Part shown: positions 1 to 6,579 of the stretch, in pieces
How positions within the stretch are numbered: position 1 is the stretch's first letter
How the letters are laid out: every line of letters begins with the position of its first letter
NCBI GenBank assembly: GCA_964452105.1
Contig: CAYVLI010000129.1
Span: forward strand, 1-7,051
From: CAYVLI01 sp964452105 [NCBI: uncultured Nitrospinota bacterium]
GTDB taxonomy: Bacteria > JAUXIQ01
Length of the DNA stretch: 7,051 nucleotides
Direction of reading: 5' to 3'
Translations under genes and position numbers: made by a program
Notes under the pieces: generated by a model
Told to the model about the DNA's origin: nothing
The model's input: the letters and a program-made list of their open reading frames with translations, nothing else
Database searches by the model: none

Positions 1-2506
1 CCAATACGATTATTTTTTCCCGCCCGACCCTTCCACCTCAGACCACTGCACTCTTGGAGGCATGCTGGGGAACAATTCCTCAGGAGCTCATTCGGTCAAG
101 TACGGCAACACGATAGATTACGTTCAGGCCCTCGAAGTGATCCTGTCCGATGGCAGCTTATGGACGCTCAGAGCGGAAGAACCGGAATCCAGCGAGGGTG
201 GCAGAGTGAAGGAAGATGAGAGCTACCTTGAACTTAAGCGAATCATCCAGGGCAACCGGGATATTATAAAGGCGAACTATCCTGCTCTGCCCAAGAACTG
301 CAGCGGCTATCCCCTGGACAGAATAGAGGAAAACAGCAGGTTTAACCTGGCGAAGATGTTCATAGGCTCCGAGGGTACGCTGGGTTTCATCACCTCGGCC
401 ACTTTAAGGGTGATAAAGCGGCCTCGGTTTAAATCCCTGGCCTTATTTTATTTCGATAGCCTGGAAAAAGCCGGTGAAGCCGTACTGCGAACCCTGGAGC
501 TGGCGCCCAGCATGCTCGAAATAATGGACCAGCGCTGTATAGAAAAGAGCCGTGAAGCGCGACCCGACCTGAGCAATTTCCTCCCCGAGGATGCGGAGGC
601 CGAGCTCCTGGTTGAGTTCGACGGGCAGGATTCGGCTTCTCCTGCGGAAAATATGAAGGCCTTATGCGAGCTTCTCTGCAACAAGCATAAGCTGGCCACA
701 GGTATGGACAATGCGGAGAAGGCGGAAGAGCAGGAGACTCTGCTCTCGGTGCGCAAGGCCATGCTTCCCCTGCTGAACAGGCTCAGGGGACCCAAACGAG
801 TGGCCTCTTTTGTCGAGGATGCGGCCGTCCCTCCGCAGCGGCTCTCTGAATATATTGTGGGCTTGTATAAAATCCTGGATGGGAACGGCGCAGAAGCTGT
901 CATCTTCGGGCACGCCGGGCAGGGCAACCTGCACACAAGACCGCTGCTGAACCTCAAGGAAGATTCGGATGTCCGGCGTATGCGCTCGATATCCAGAGAG
1001 GTGCACGCCCTGGTCATCTCACTGGGGGGCGCCGTAAGCGGTGAGCATGGGGACGGCATGGTGCGCTCGGAATATCTGCCCCGGCAGTACGGCCCGGCAT
1101 ACCGGCTCATGCGAGAGGTAAAATCCACTCTCGATCCCTCTGGCATAATGAACCCCGGAAAGATAATAGATGTACCCGAGGGGAGCATGGCACTAAACCT
1201 TCGCTATGGTCCTGATTACCAGACGTCCGAAATGGAAACCGAATTCGATTTCCAGCCTGGAGAATTCCAGCTGGAGGTGGAGGCCTGCCACGGCTGTGGT
1301 GAGTGCAGGGCCCCGTTTAACGCCCTCAACATGTGCCCCATGTACAAGGCCAACCCCGTTGAAAAGGCTACACCGAGGGCAAAAGCGAATTTTCTGAGAA
1401 ACATAAACTCGGGGAAGCTGCCCTTGGAGGCCCTCCATTCTCCCCAGGCCGGAGAGATGCTGGAGCTATGCCTCAACTGCAAGAGCTGCTCGGTGGATTG
1501 CCCATCGCAGGTGGATATTCCCAGGCTATGGGATGAGGTCAGGGCGAAGTATCATGCGGTAAAGGGACGTTCGTTGCAGGAAAGGCTGCTGGGTTCCGTG
1601 GACTCGGCGGCCGAGAGAGGAAGCCGCTTCGCTCCCCTGTCTAATGTCGTTGCGAGCGGGTTGGGAAAACTGGTTGCAGGAATTTCTTCAAACCGGAAAC
1701 TTCCCTCTTTTCGGAGGGATACCTTCCTCTCCCGCCATGCCGGCGAAGAGATAGGTTCAGGGGAGATCAAGGCCGCTCTCTTCGTCGATTCTTACATCAA
1801 TTATTACGCGCCGGAACTGGGGGAAACCTTCGTTAAACTGCTGGGCCAGGGAAACGTAACGCTGTTCGTGCCGGAGCAGGTGGGCTGCGGTATGCCGCAA
1901 ATAAACAGTGGCGGACTCGAAGACGCTAGGGAATTGGCTCGTTTCAACCTGGGCAAATTGTCTGAGGCGGTCAGGAAAGGTTGCCGCATAATCTCTCTCG
2001 AACCCACCGCGACGCTGTGCCTGCGGGAAGAATACACACGCATGCTGCCCGGGAAAGAGGCGTCTTTGGTCTCGGATAACGTGCAGGATGCATCGCAGTT
2101 CCTGCTCGATTTGTACGAACAGGGGAAGCTTAAAGCGGATTTCAAACCACTGAAACTGACCGCAGGCTACCATACCCCCTGCCACCTTCGGGCCTTGAAC
2201 ATGGGGAAACCCGTGCTGCGCCTGCTGAGGCTTATACCCGGGCTCGAGGTGTTGGATATAAATCGCGGCTGCTGCGGAATGGCGGGAACCTTCGGGCTTA
2301 AAAAGAAGTGGTATTCGACTTCCATGGCCATAGGGGAGGGCCTGTTCCAGCGGTTAAACGAACCCGATATAAATATCGGCGTGAGCGACTGCGCATCCTG
2401 CCGCATGCAGATGGAGCATGGATGTGACAAGGAAATACTCCATCCCCTCCAGCTCCTCATTCGTTCTTTAAGCGGGTCTTTTTCAAAGGCGGTTGCTGCT
2501 CGGTGA
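1..2506 (+). CDS. FAD-binding and (Fe-S)-binding oxidoreductase, GlcD-GlpC/GlcF fusion (D-lactate/2-hydroxyacid dehydrogenase-like), 5' partial
   Basis: The reading frame is open from base 2, so the gene begins before the window and the ATG at 62 is internal: the conserved flavin loop CTLGGMLGNNSSGAHS runs straight through it. Numbering from that Met: the end of the PCMH-type FAD domain includes GSEGTLG (102-108). The FAD-oxidase C-terminal domain (about 120-368) has VEDAAVP (251-257), FGHAGQGNLH (282-291), SGEHGDG (326-332) and a closing PSGIMNPGKI. Two ferredoxin-type cysteine sets follow: C409, C412, C415, C425-Pro and C470, C473, C476, C480-Pro, expected to hold two [4Fe-4S] clusters. The C-terminal part has CCG-type modules: a degenerate GCGMP at C609, then C707, CCG at 737-739 and C777/C780. 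This order equals glycolate oxidase GlcD plus GlcF in one chain, as in fused D-lactate dehydrogenases. The expected role is oxidation of a 2-hydroxyacid with electrons passed via Fe-S to a carrier or the quinone pool. The substrate cannot be read from sequence. Roughly the first 100 or more residues are missing. Confidence 0.93.
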   Translation, partial: QYDYFFPPDPSTSDHCTLGGMLGNNSSGAHSVKYGNTIDYVQALEVILSDGSLWTLRAEEPESSEGGRVKEDESYLELKRIIQGNRDIIKANYPALPKNCSGYPLDRIEENSRFNLAKMFIGSEGTLGFITSATLRVIKRPRFKSLALFYFDSLEKAGEAVLRTLELAPSMLEIMDQRCIEKSREARPDLSNFLPEDAEAELLVEFDGQDSASPAENMKALCELLCNKHKLATGMDNAEKAEEQETLLSVRKAMLPLLNRLRGPKRVASFVEDAAVPPQRLSEYIVGLYKILDGNGAEAVIFGHAGQGNLHTRPLLNLKEDSDVRRMRSISREVHALVISLGGAVSGEHGDGMVRSEYLPRQYGPAYRLMREVKSTLDPSGIMNPGKIIDVPEGSMALNLRYGPDYQTSEMETEFDFQPGEFQLEVEACHGCGECRAPFNALNMCPMYKANPVEKATPRAKANFLRNINSGKLPLEALHSPQAGEMLELCLNCKSCSVDCPSQVDIPRLWDEVRAKYHAVKGRSLQERLLGSVDSAAERGSRFAPLSNVVASGLGKLVAGISSNRKLPSFRRDTFLSRHAGEEIGSGEIKAALFVDSYINYYAPELGETFVKLLGQGNVTLFVPEQVGCGMPQINSGGLEDARELARFNLGKLSEAVRKGCRIISLEPTATLCLREEYTRMLPGKEASLVSDNVQDASQFLLDLYEQGKLKADFKPLKLTAGYHTPCHLRALNMGKPVLRLLRLIPGLEVLDINRGCCGMAGTFGLKKKWYSTSMAIGEGLFQRLNEPDINIGVSDCASCRMQMEHGCDKEILHPLQLLIRSLSGSFSKAVAAR

Positions 2507-3266
2507 GGACTATTATCTTCCCGCTTTCCTTCTCCACGGCGAAGATGCTTTTCTTCATGTCGAAATCGAATCCGAGGTAAGTGATCCAGAAATGTTTTCC
2601 TTCACCGTCCACGGCGTAATATATGGCGCCCGCCCTGTCCCCTCTTTCGGAGAATTCCTTCACGGGTCCTGATGCTCTGTTGACGACTATGATATTAAGT
2701 GGACGCTCCTTTCCCTTGTAGGAGTAAGGGGACTGCGGTATCTCCCGTGGCAGCAATTCGTAAGGAGAGCGCGGGTAGCGCTTCAGGTTGGCGGTGGGAA
2801 AATCGTGTGCAGTCCGGGCTAATCCTTCAACCGCTTCTTTCATTTTTTCGTTGGTGACGGTAAAGGACGTGCCGTGGAGCGTCGTGTAGCCGGCTGTCAG
2901 GGCGGCCAGGTTAAAGAAGAGCACCAGGATGACCAGCCTTTTCCCGGACATTCTTCTCCATACCCAGAGGAATATTATCATGGCCAGCATCACCACGTTT
3001 ATGCCCACCATGTGCAGGTAGTATCGAGCCTCATCGCTTATCCAGAGGTTGGCGATGCCCACTTCGGCCGAGTAGCGTGAATTCACCAGCAACTGGAAGT
3101 TGCCCAGATACATATAGATGAACAACCCGGAAGCGATCAGAGATGCGATAAAGGTTTTCCTGGGCGATGTATGGACAACCGGCCGAGGAGCTTCGCTCTG
3201 GTCTCCGGTGGGAACTCTGCGTTGCAACCGCAATGAATTACGCAACCAATTACTGTTTAAAGACAT
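2457..3266 (-). CDS. Three-helix membrane protein with extracytoplasmic C-terminal domain, function unknown
   Basis: This 269-residue protein matches no family I recognise. A basic N-terminal tail (1-38) is followed by hydrophobic segments at about 39-61, 82-103 and 111-130. The RRMSGKR loop between the second and third helix, together with the basic tail, predicts N-in topology with residues 131-269 outside the cytoplasm. That domain has a helix-like stretch (about 139-155), a YPRSPYELLP segment (164-173), and a probable beta region containing AIYYAVDGEGKHFWITYLGFD (from 214), an order reminiscent of type II pseudopilin C-termini (see findings). It is the third gene of the acyl-CoA dehydrogenase operon: its ATG lies 17 bases inside the end of the upstream gene, suggesting translational coupling. 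No strong Shine-Dalgarno sequence is seen. TTG codons shortly downstream are possible alternative starts, but the ATG is the best choice. Its 3' end overlaps the convergent oxidoreductase gene by 50 bases. Confidence 0.8.
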   Translation of the reverse strand: MSLNSNWLRNSLRLQRRVPTGDQSEAPRPVVHTSPRKTFIASLIASGLFIYMYLGNFQLLVNSRYSAEVGIANLWISDEARYYLHMVGINVVMLAMIIFLWVWRRMSGKRLVILVLFFNLAALTAGYTTLHGTSFTVTNEKMKEAVEGLARTAHDFPTANLKRYPRSPYELLPREIPQSPYSYKGKERPLNIIVVNRASGPVKEFSERGDRAGAIYYAVDGEGKHFWITYLGFDFDMKKSIFAVEKESGKIIVLTEQQPPLKKTRLKNE

Positions 3267-4401
3267 TTTCGAGTATCTGCCTGGCTATGACTATGCGTTG
3301 AATTTCCGAGGTGCCTTCGTATATGGTGGTGACTCTGGCATCCCGGTAGTAGCGCTCCACCGGGTATTCCTTGACGTAGCCGTATCCTCCATGAACCTGG
3401 ACCGCCCGGTAGGCGGCTCTGTTGACCATCTCGGAGGCGTAGAGCTTGGCCATGGAGGCCTCCTTGCTGAAGGGCGAGCCGGCATCGCGCAGCAGGGCTG
3501 CCCTGAACAGGAGCATCATGGCGGCGTCGATCTCGGTGGCTGTATCGGCCAGCATCCACTGAATGGCCTGGAGCTCGGCGATGGGTTTGCCGAACTGGGT
3601 GCGCTCCCTGGCATAGTTGACGGCCGCTTCCAGGCATGCCCTGGCAAGCCCCACCGATTGCGCTGCTATGCCTATCCTTCCCCCATCGAGCGCCACCATG
3701 GCCACCATGAAGCCGTCGCCTTCGCCTCGCAGGATGTTGCCCGAAGGGATGATGCAGTCCTCCATTATCAGTTCGACGGTATCGGAAGCCCGAAGTCCCA
3801 TCTTGTCTTCCACCTTCCCCACCGTGAGTCCCGGAGCGGCCATGGGAAGGATGAATGCGCTTATGCCACGGCTGCCTCTGGTCTTGTCCGTGACCGCCAT
3901 CAGGATGGCTATGCCCGCTCGCTTTCCGCTGGTGGTGAACTGTTTGCGGCCGTTCAGGATATAGATGTCTCCCTCCCTGCGAGCGGTGGTTAGCAGGTTG
4001 GAGGCGTCCGAGCCCGCTTGCGGCTCTGTGAGTGAGAAGGCGGCCACGTAGTCGCCGTTCTGTATGGGCGGCAGGTGAGTCCGCTTCTGCTCTTCCGTAC
4101 CGTGAGCTTGAATGGTGTCGCAGACCATGTTGGTGACGGACATTATGGTTGATGCCGCGAGGCTGGCCCTGGCGATTTCCATTATGGCCAGGGTATATGA
4201 GAGGGTATCGAAACCGGAGCCGCCGTATTCGGGGGGCGCCATCATGCACATGAGACCCAGCTGGGCCATCCTGTTCAGCACCTCATCCGGGAAATAGCCC
4301 TTCTGGTCCATCTCTGCGGCCAGAGGCTCCAGCTCCTTTTCAGCGAAGTCGGCGCTCATGGCCCGAGCCATGCGCTGCTCTTCGCTTAGCTCGAAGTCCA
4401 T
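3250..4401 (-). CDS. Acyl-CoA dehydrogenase (second gene of tandem pair)
   Basis: This 383-residue protein has the normal length for a short/medium-chain acyl-CoA dehydrogenase. It catalyses FAD-dependent alpha,beta-dehydrogenation of an acyl-CoA, the first step of beta-oxidation or branched-chain/aromatic acid breakdown, passing electrons to ETF in the cytoplasm. Family signature 1 is at LTEPQAGSD (124-132) and signature 2 at QVHGGYGYVKEYPVER (335-350). The expected catalytic base is E362 in YEGTSEIQR. DGGRIGIAAQ (239-248) and RTQFGKPI (267-274) match the conserved FAD/tetramer region. The usual ITNG motif reads TTSG (156-159), a mild change near the flavin. The start directly follows the TAG of the upstream paralogue, and an AAGGAG lies 6 bases before the ATG inside that gene's last codons, so the pair is surely cotranscribed and probably translationally coupled. 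Substrate chain length cannot be decided from sequence. Confidence 0.96.
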   Translation of the reverse strand: MDFELSEEQRMARAMSADFAEKELEPLAAEMDQKGYFPDEVLNRMAQLGLMCMMAPPEYGGSGFDTLSYTLAIMEIARASLAASTIMSVTNMVCDTIQAHGTEEQKRTHLPPIQNGDYVAAFSLTEPQAGSDASNLLTTARREGDIYILNGRKQFTTSGKRAGIAILMAVTDKTRGSRGISAFILPMAAPGLTVGKVEDKMGLRASDTVELIMEDCIIPSGNILRGEGDGFMVAMVALDGGRIGIAAQSVGLARACLEAAVNYARERTQFGKPIAELQAIQWMLADTATEIDAAMMLLFRAALLRDAGSPFSKEASMAKLYASEMVNRAAYRAVQVHGGYGYVKEYPVERYYRDARVTTIYEGTSEIQRIVIARQILENVFKQ

Positions 4402-5547
4402 CTACTGCTCCTTCAGGAGGCCGGCGGCGATGACCATGCGCTGCACTTCGGAGGTGCCTTCGTAAATTTCCGTTATCTTGGCGTCCCGGAAGTGACGCTC
4501 CACGGGGTATTCCTTGATGTAGCCGTAACCGCCGTGCACCTGTATGGCCTTGGTGGTGACCCGCATGGCCGCCTCCGAAGCGAACAGCTTGGCCATTGCG
4601 GACTCCACGGAGTAACGCACGCCCTTGTCCTTGAGATATGCGGCTCGGTAAATAAGAAGCCGTGCAGCATCTATCTCTGTGGCCATGTCGGAAATCATGA
4701 ACTGTATGGCCTGAAACCTGGCAATGGGCTGATTGAACTGCTCTCTCTCCTGGGCATATCGTACGCTGGCCTCCAGTGCTGCACGGGCGATGCCCAGCGC
4801 CTGGGCGGCGATGCCTATCCTGCCTCCATCCAGCGTCTCCATGGCCATTTTGAACCCCTTGCCCCGTTCGCCGAGCAGGTTTTCGGCGGGTATGCGGCAG
4901 TCTTCGAAGAGCAGTTCGGCGGTAGAGGAGGCGCTTATGCCCAGTTTTTTCTCAACCTTGGGTACGCTGAATCCGGGCGTTCCTTTTTCCACTATGAATG
5001 CGCTTATGCCCCGGTGCGCCTTTTCCGGGTCGCTCATGGCGAATATGATAGCCACGTCGGCCTCGGCCCCATTGGTTATAAAGTTCTTTTGACCGTTCAG
5101 GACCCAGCTATCGCCGTCCAGTACGGCGCTCGTCTTCTGGTTGGTGGCGTCTGACCCCGCCTGGGGTTCGGTGAGGCCGAAGCATCCCAGCTTGGCGCCG
5201 GAAGCCAGGGCGGTGAGGCAGCCCTTCTTCTGCTCTTCGCTTCCGTTCTTATACAGCGGGTCGCAGACCAGGGAGTTGTTCACGGACATGATGACTCCTG
5301 TGCTGGCGCAGCCTCTGGATATCTCCTCCATGGCGATGGCGTAGCAGACGTTGTCCATACCCGCACCGCCGTACTCCTCGGGTATGGCCACTCCCATGAG
5401 GCCCAGGCGGGCCATCTCGTCCACCAGTTCCTGGGGGAATCGGCTGGTCTGGTCAAGTTCCGCCGCCACCGGCTTGATTTTTTCCTCGGTGAAATCGCGA
5501 GTCATCTTTTGTATCATTTTCTGTTCTTCAGTGAGTTCAAGGTCCAT
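4402..5547 (-). CDS. Acyl-CoA dehydrogenase, butyryl-CoA dehydrogenase-like (first gene of tandem pair)
   Basis: This 381-residue acyl-CoA dehydrogenase shows an N-terminal helical domain opening MDLELTEEQK, signature 1 at LTEPQAGSD (125-133), and a canonical NGQKNFITNG (151-160). DGGRIGIAAQ lies at 240-249 and signature 2 at QVHGGYGYIKEYPVER (336-351). E363 in YEGTSEVQR is the expected catalytic glutamate, in the position used by short- and medium-chain enzymes rather than the isovaleryl/long-chain position. The overall look is closest to the Bcd/short-chain branch, but the substrate is inference. The arginine-to-flavin segment reads REQFNQPI, with Asn where Gly is usual. It is the promoter-proximal gene of the minus-strand operon, with a good ribosome binding site (AGAGG, 6 bases before the ATG). 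No etfA/etfB, crotonase or thiolase lies beside it, so its ETF partner must be encoded elsewhere or outside the window. Confidence 0.96.
   Translation of the reverse strand: MDLELTEEQKMIQKMTRDFTEEKIKPVAAELDQTSRFPQELVDEMARLGLMGVAIPEEYGGAGMDNVCYAIAMEEISRGCASTGVIMSVNNSLVCDPLYKNGSEEQKKGCLTALASGAKLGCFGLTEPQAGSDATNQKTSAVLDGDSWVLNGQKNFITNGAEADVAIIFAMSDPEKAHRGISAFIVEKGTPGFSVPKVEKKLGISASSTAELLFEDCRIPAENLLGERGKGFKMAMETLDGGRIGIAAQALGIARAALEASVRYAQEREQFNQPIARFQAIQFMISDMATEIDAARLLIYRAAYLKDKGVRYSVESAMAKLFASEAAMRVTTKAIQVHGGYGYIKEYPVERHFRDAKITEIYEGTSEVQRMVIAAGLLKEQ
4408..4413 (-). promoter_or_regulatory. Ribosome binding site of second acyl-CoA dehydrogenase
   Basis: On the minus strand this reads AAGGAG, six bases before the ATG at 4401. 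It sits within the last sense codons (Lys-Glu) of the upstream acyl-CoA dehydrogenase. It fixes the start of the downstream gene and supports coupled translation. Confidence 0.75.
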
Positions 5548-5553
5548 ACTCTG

Positions 5554-5558
5554 CCTCT
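5554..5558 (-). promoter_or_regulatory. Ribosome binding site of first acyl-CoA dehydrogenase
   Basis: On the minus strand the leader reads GAGGAAAGAGGCAGAGT before the ATG. The AGAGG ends six bases before the start codon, and a second GAGG lies a little further upstream. This supports the start at 5547. Confidence 0.65.
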
Positions 5559-5665
5559 TTCCTCTAATATCGGATAATTCTTGTTCTGCGAGCCTGTGAG
5601 TAATATATTGACTAATAACCGTATGTTTTATTATTGAGCTTGACCGGGCCGGACTTCAGCTTGAG

Positions 5666-5726
5666 GTGATTTTCCGATTGCCCACATCATCTTAAATGTC
5701 CCGGGAAGCTCTGTCAAGAAAATCAC
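5666..5726. repeat. 9-bp perfect inverted repeat, possible operator pair
   Basis: GTGATTTTC at 5666-5674 is the exact reverse complement of GAAAATCAC at 5718-5726, with 43 bases between the arms. The right arm falls between the candidate -35 and -10 boxes of the PHP promoter, where a repressor would block RNA polymerase. The arm centres are 52 bp apart, about five helical turns, so two bound proteins would face the same side. A role as operator is inference; an AT-rich 9-mer pair can also arise by chance. Confidence 0.35.
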
Positions 5727-5738
5727 TTTTAATACAAT
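5711..5738 (+). promoter_or_regulatory. Candidate sigma-70-type promoter of the PHP gene
   Basis: CTGTCA (5711-5716) as -35 matches TTGACA at 4 of 6 positions. TACAAT (5733-5738) as -10 matches TATAAT at 5 of 6. The spacer is 16 bp. Transcription would begin near 5745, giving a leader of about 33 bases before the ATG at 5778. One arm of the 9-bp inverted repeat lies in the spacer. Confidence 0.4.
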
Positions 5739-5777
5739 ATATACCAACTTCTTACACCGACGCTGCCGCAACTGAAA

Positions 5778-6488
5778 ATGGAACCTTTTCACATAGAAAC
5801 GAACGCACTGCTCAAGGCCGAATTGCACTGCCACAGCAGGGATGACAAGAAGGATGACATCCCCCATTCGGAGAAAGAGCTTATAGATGCCGCCGCTGAA
5901 CAGGGATACGAGGTTTTAAGCATCACCAATCACCATGTAGTTACCTTCAGCCCGGAATTGGAAGCCTATGCCGCGGGGAAAGGAATCCTTTTAATTCCGG
6001 GCATAGAACTCACGGTGGAAGGGAAGCACGTCATCCTTCTTAACTACAGAAACGGTTATCCGGCTGTTGAATCATTTGATGATCTCGCAGCGGTTGGTGA
6101 CGAGGTGGCGGTCATCGCACCCCATGCCTACTACCCCAGCCGCCAATCGCTCAACTCGAAGCTGCGTGCTCATAAGGATGTTTTCCATGCGGTGGAGTAC
6201 AGCCATTTCTATTTCAGGGGGGTTAATCCTAACAGACGCCTGGTTAGAAATGCAAAGAAGTGGAATTTACCCGTGGTGGGGACGTCGGATGCGCATCGTC
6301 TCTACCAGATAGGCTCGACCTATTCCATGGTGAGAGCGGAAAAAAATCCGCTCGCCGTAATAGATGCAATCAAGAAAGGGCGGGTGGATGTGGTCACACG
6401 GCCCTTGACAGCAAGGGAAGCATTTAATACATTCAGCAAGGTTTTTGTTAATTACATTAAACATAAATTATTAAGATGGATTCTCTGA
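5778..6488 (+). CDS. PHP domain metal-dependent phosphoesterase-like protein
   Basis: This 236-residue protein has the PHP (polymerase and histidinol phosphatase) metal-site pattern. Motif I is H17-x-H19 in ELHCHS; ITNHH follows at 49-53, GIE with E77, APHAYY with H116, and GTSDAH with D171 and H173. The last segment, with AVIDAIKKGRVDVVTRP at 193-209, resembles the PHP-associated C-terminal region. Such proteins bind two or three divalent metals and hydrolyse phosphoesters; relatives include histidinol phosphatase and TrpH/RNase AM-type 5'-3' exonucleases, but the substrate here is unknown. The usual TDH motif reads TNH (N51 in place of Asp). A basic, hydrophobic tail (224-236, ending KLLRWIL) follows the domain. 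ATG 5778 is the only ATG/GTG/TTG start in the short open stretch after the in-frame stop at 5730. No Shine-Dalgarno sequence is visible before it. It is transcribed away from the dehydrogenase operon, so shared function is not implied. Confidence 0.9.
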   Translation: MEPFHIETNALLKAELHCHSRDDKKDDIPHSEKELIDAAAEQGYEVLSITNHHVVTFSPELEAYAAGKGILLIPGIELTVEGKHVILLNYRNGYPAVESFDDLAAVGDEVAVIAPHAYYPSRQSLNSKLRAHKDVFHAVEYSHFYFRGVNPNRRLVRNAKKWNLPVVGTSDAHRLYQIGSTYSMVRAEKNPLAVIDAIKKGRVDVVTRPLTAREAFNTFSKVFVNYIKHKLLRWIL

Positions 6489-6544
6489 GCGTTCGGGTTT
6501 TGGATGTAGTAATTATTTCCCTACTGTAATGGAAGATAATAACC

Positions 6545-6550
6545 TATAAT
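6545..6550 (+). promoter_or_regulatory. Candidate -10 box for small gene
   Basis: A perfect TATAAT lies 29 bases before the preferred ATG at 6580. No good -35 hexamer is found 16-18 bp upstream (TACTGT is the best-placed), and no extended TG motif is present, so a sigma-70 promoter is only possible. If real, transcription would start near 6557, which would exclude the ATG at 6556 as a start with a normal leader. Confidence 0.3.
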
Positions 6551-6565
6551 TATTTATGAAGGCGC

Positions 6566-6572
6566 AGGGGGG
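6566..6572 (+). promoter_or_regulatory. Ribosome binding site deciding the start of the small gene
   Basis: AGGGGGG ends seven bases before the ATG at 6580, good spacing. It is too close to the ATG at 6574 (one base) and lies downstream of the ATG at 6556. It therefore favours 6580 among the three in-frame starts. Confidence 0.55.
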
Positions 6573-6579
6573 AATGGAA

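Larger units (their letters stand above)
5548..5777. other. Divergent intergenic region between acyl-CoA dehydrogenase operon and PHP gene
   Basis: These 230 bases hold the upstream regions of two divergent transcription units. The part near the dehydrogenase operon (about 5600-5636) is very AT-rich and includes the palindrome AATATATT, but I could not find a minus-strand -35/-10 pair with acceptable spacing. The right part carries a candidate plus-strand promoter and a 9-bp inverted repeat, listed separately. TCCCGGGA (5699-5706) is a short perfect palindrome in the repeat's loop. AGCTTGA occurs twice in direct orientation (5637-5643 and 5658-5664), 21 bases apart. No credible coding sequence is seen here. 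Confidence 0.6.

Noticed and set aside
62-64. ATG at 62 as the true start of the flavin/Fe-S gene
   Set aside because: The frame is open to the window edge and the upstream residues (YFFPPDPSTSDHCTLGG) are typical of the middle of this family's FAD domain.
448-1188. Long open frame (246 codons) antisense to the flavin/Fe-S gene
   Set aside because: It lies wholly inside a strongly conserved gene, its translation is Ser/Arg-rich and low in recognisable structure, and it has no domain. High-GC antisense frames of this kind are common.
3118-3993. 291-codon plus-strand open frame opposite the second acyl-CoA dehydrogenase and the membrane gene
   Set aside because: It is antisense to conserved acyl-CoA dehydrogenase motifs, and its translation is His/Gly/Asp-rich without family resemblance. 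The 4492-5154 frame opposite the first dehydrogenase is the same kind of shadow, which explains why the two look alike.
3257-4249. 330-codon minus-strand frame overlapping the second acyl-CoA dehydrogenase in another phase
   Set aside because: It is a +1-type shadow of the real gene with a His/Arg/Gly-rich composition. The acyl-CoA dehydrogenase frame contains every catalytic motif intact.
5608-5634. TTGACT...TATTAT promoter-like pair in the divergent region, plus strand
   Set aside because: The spacer is only 15 bp and it lies in a very AT-rich stretch over 140 bases from the PHP start. The pair at 5711-5738 is better placed.
5631-5867. 78-codon minus-strand frame covering the PHP start and the divergent region
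   Set aside because: It begins inside the PHP coding sequence, crosses the candidate promoter and inverted repeat, and shows no known domain.
6489-6555. Possible terminator after the PHP gene
   Set aside because: Only weak AT-rich partial symmetry (AATAA/TTATT around 6538-6555) is present, with no GC-rich stem or T-run.
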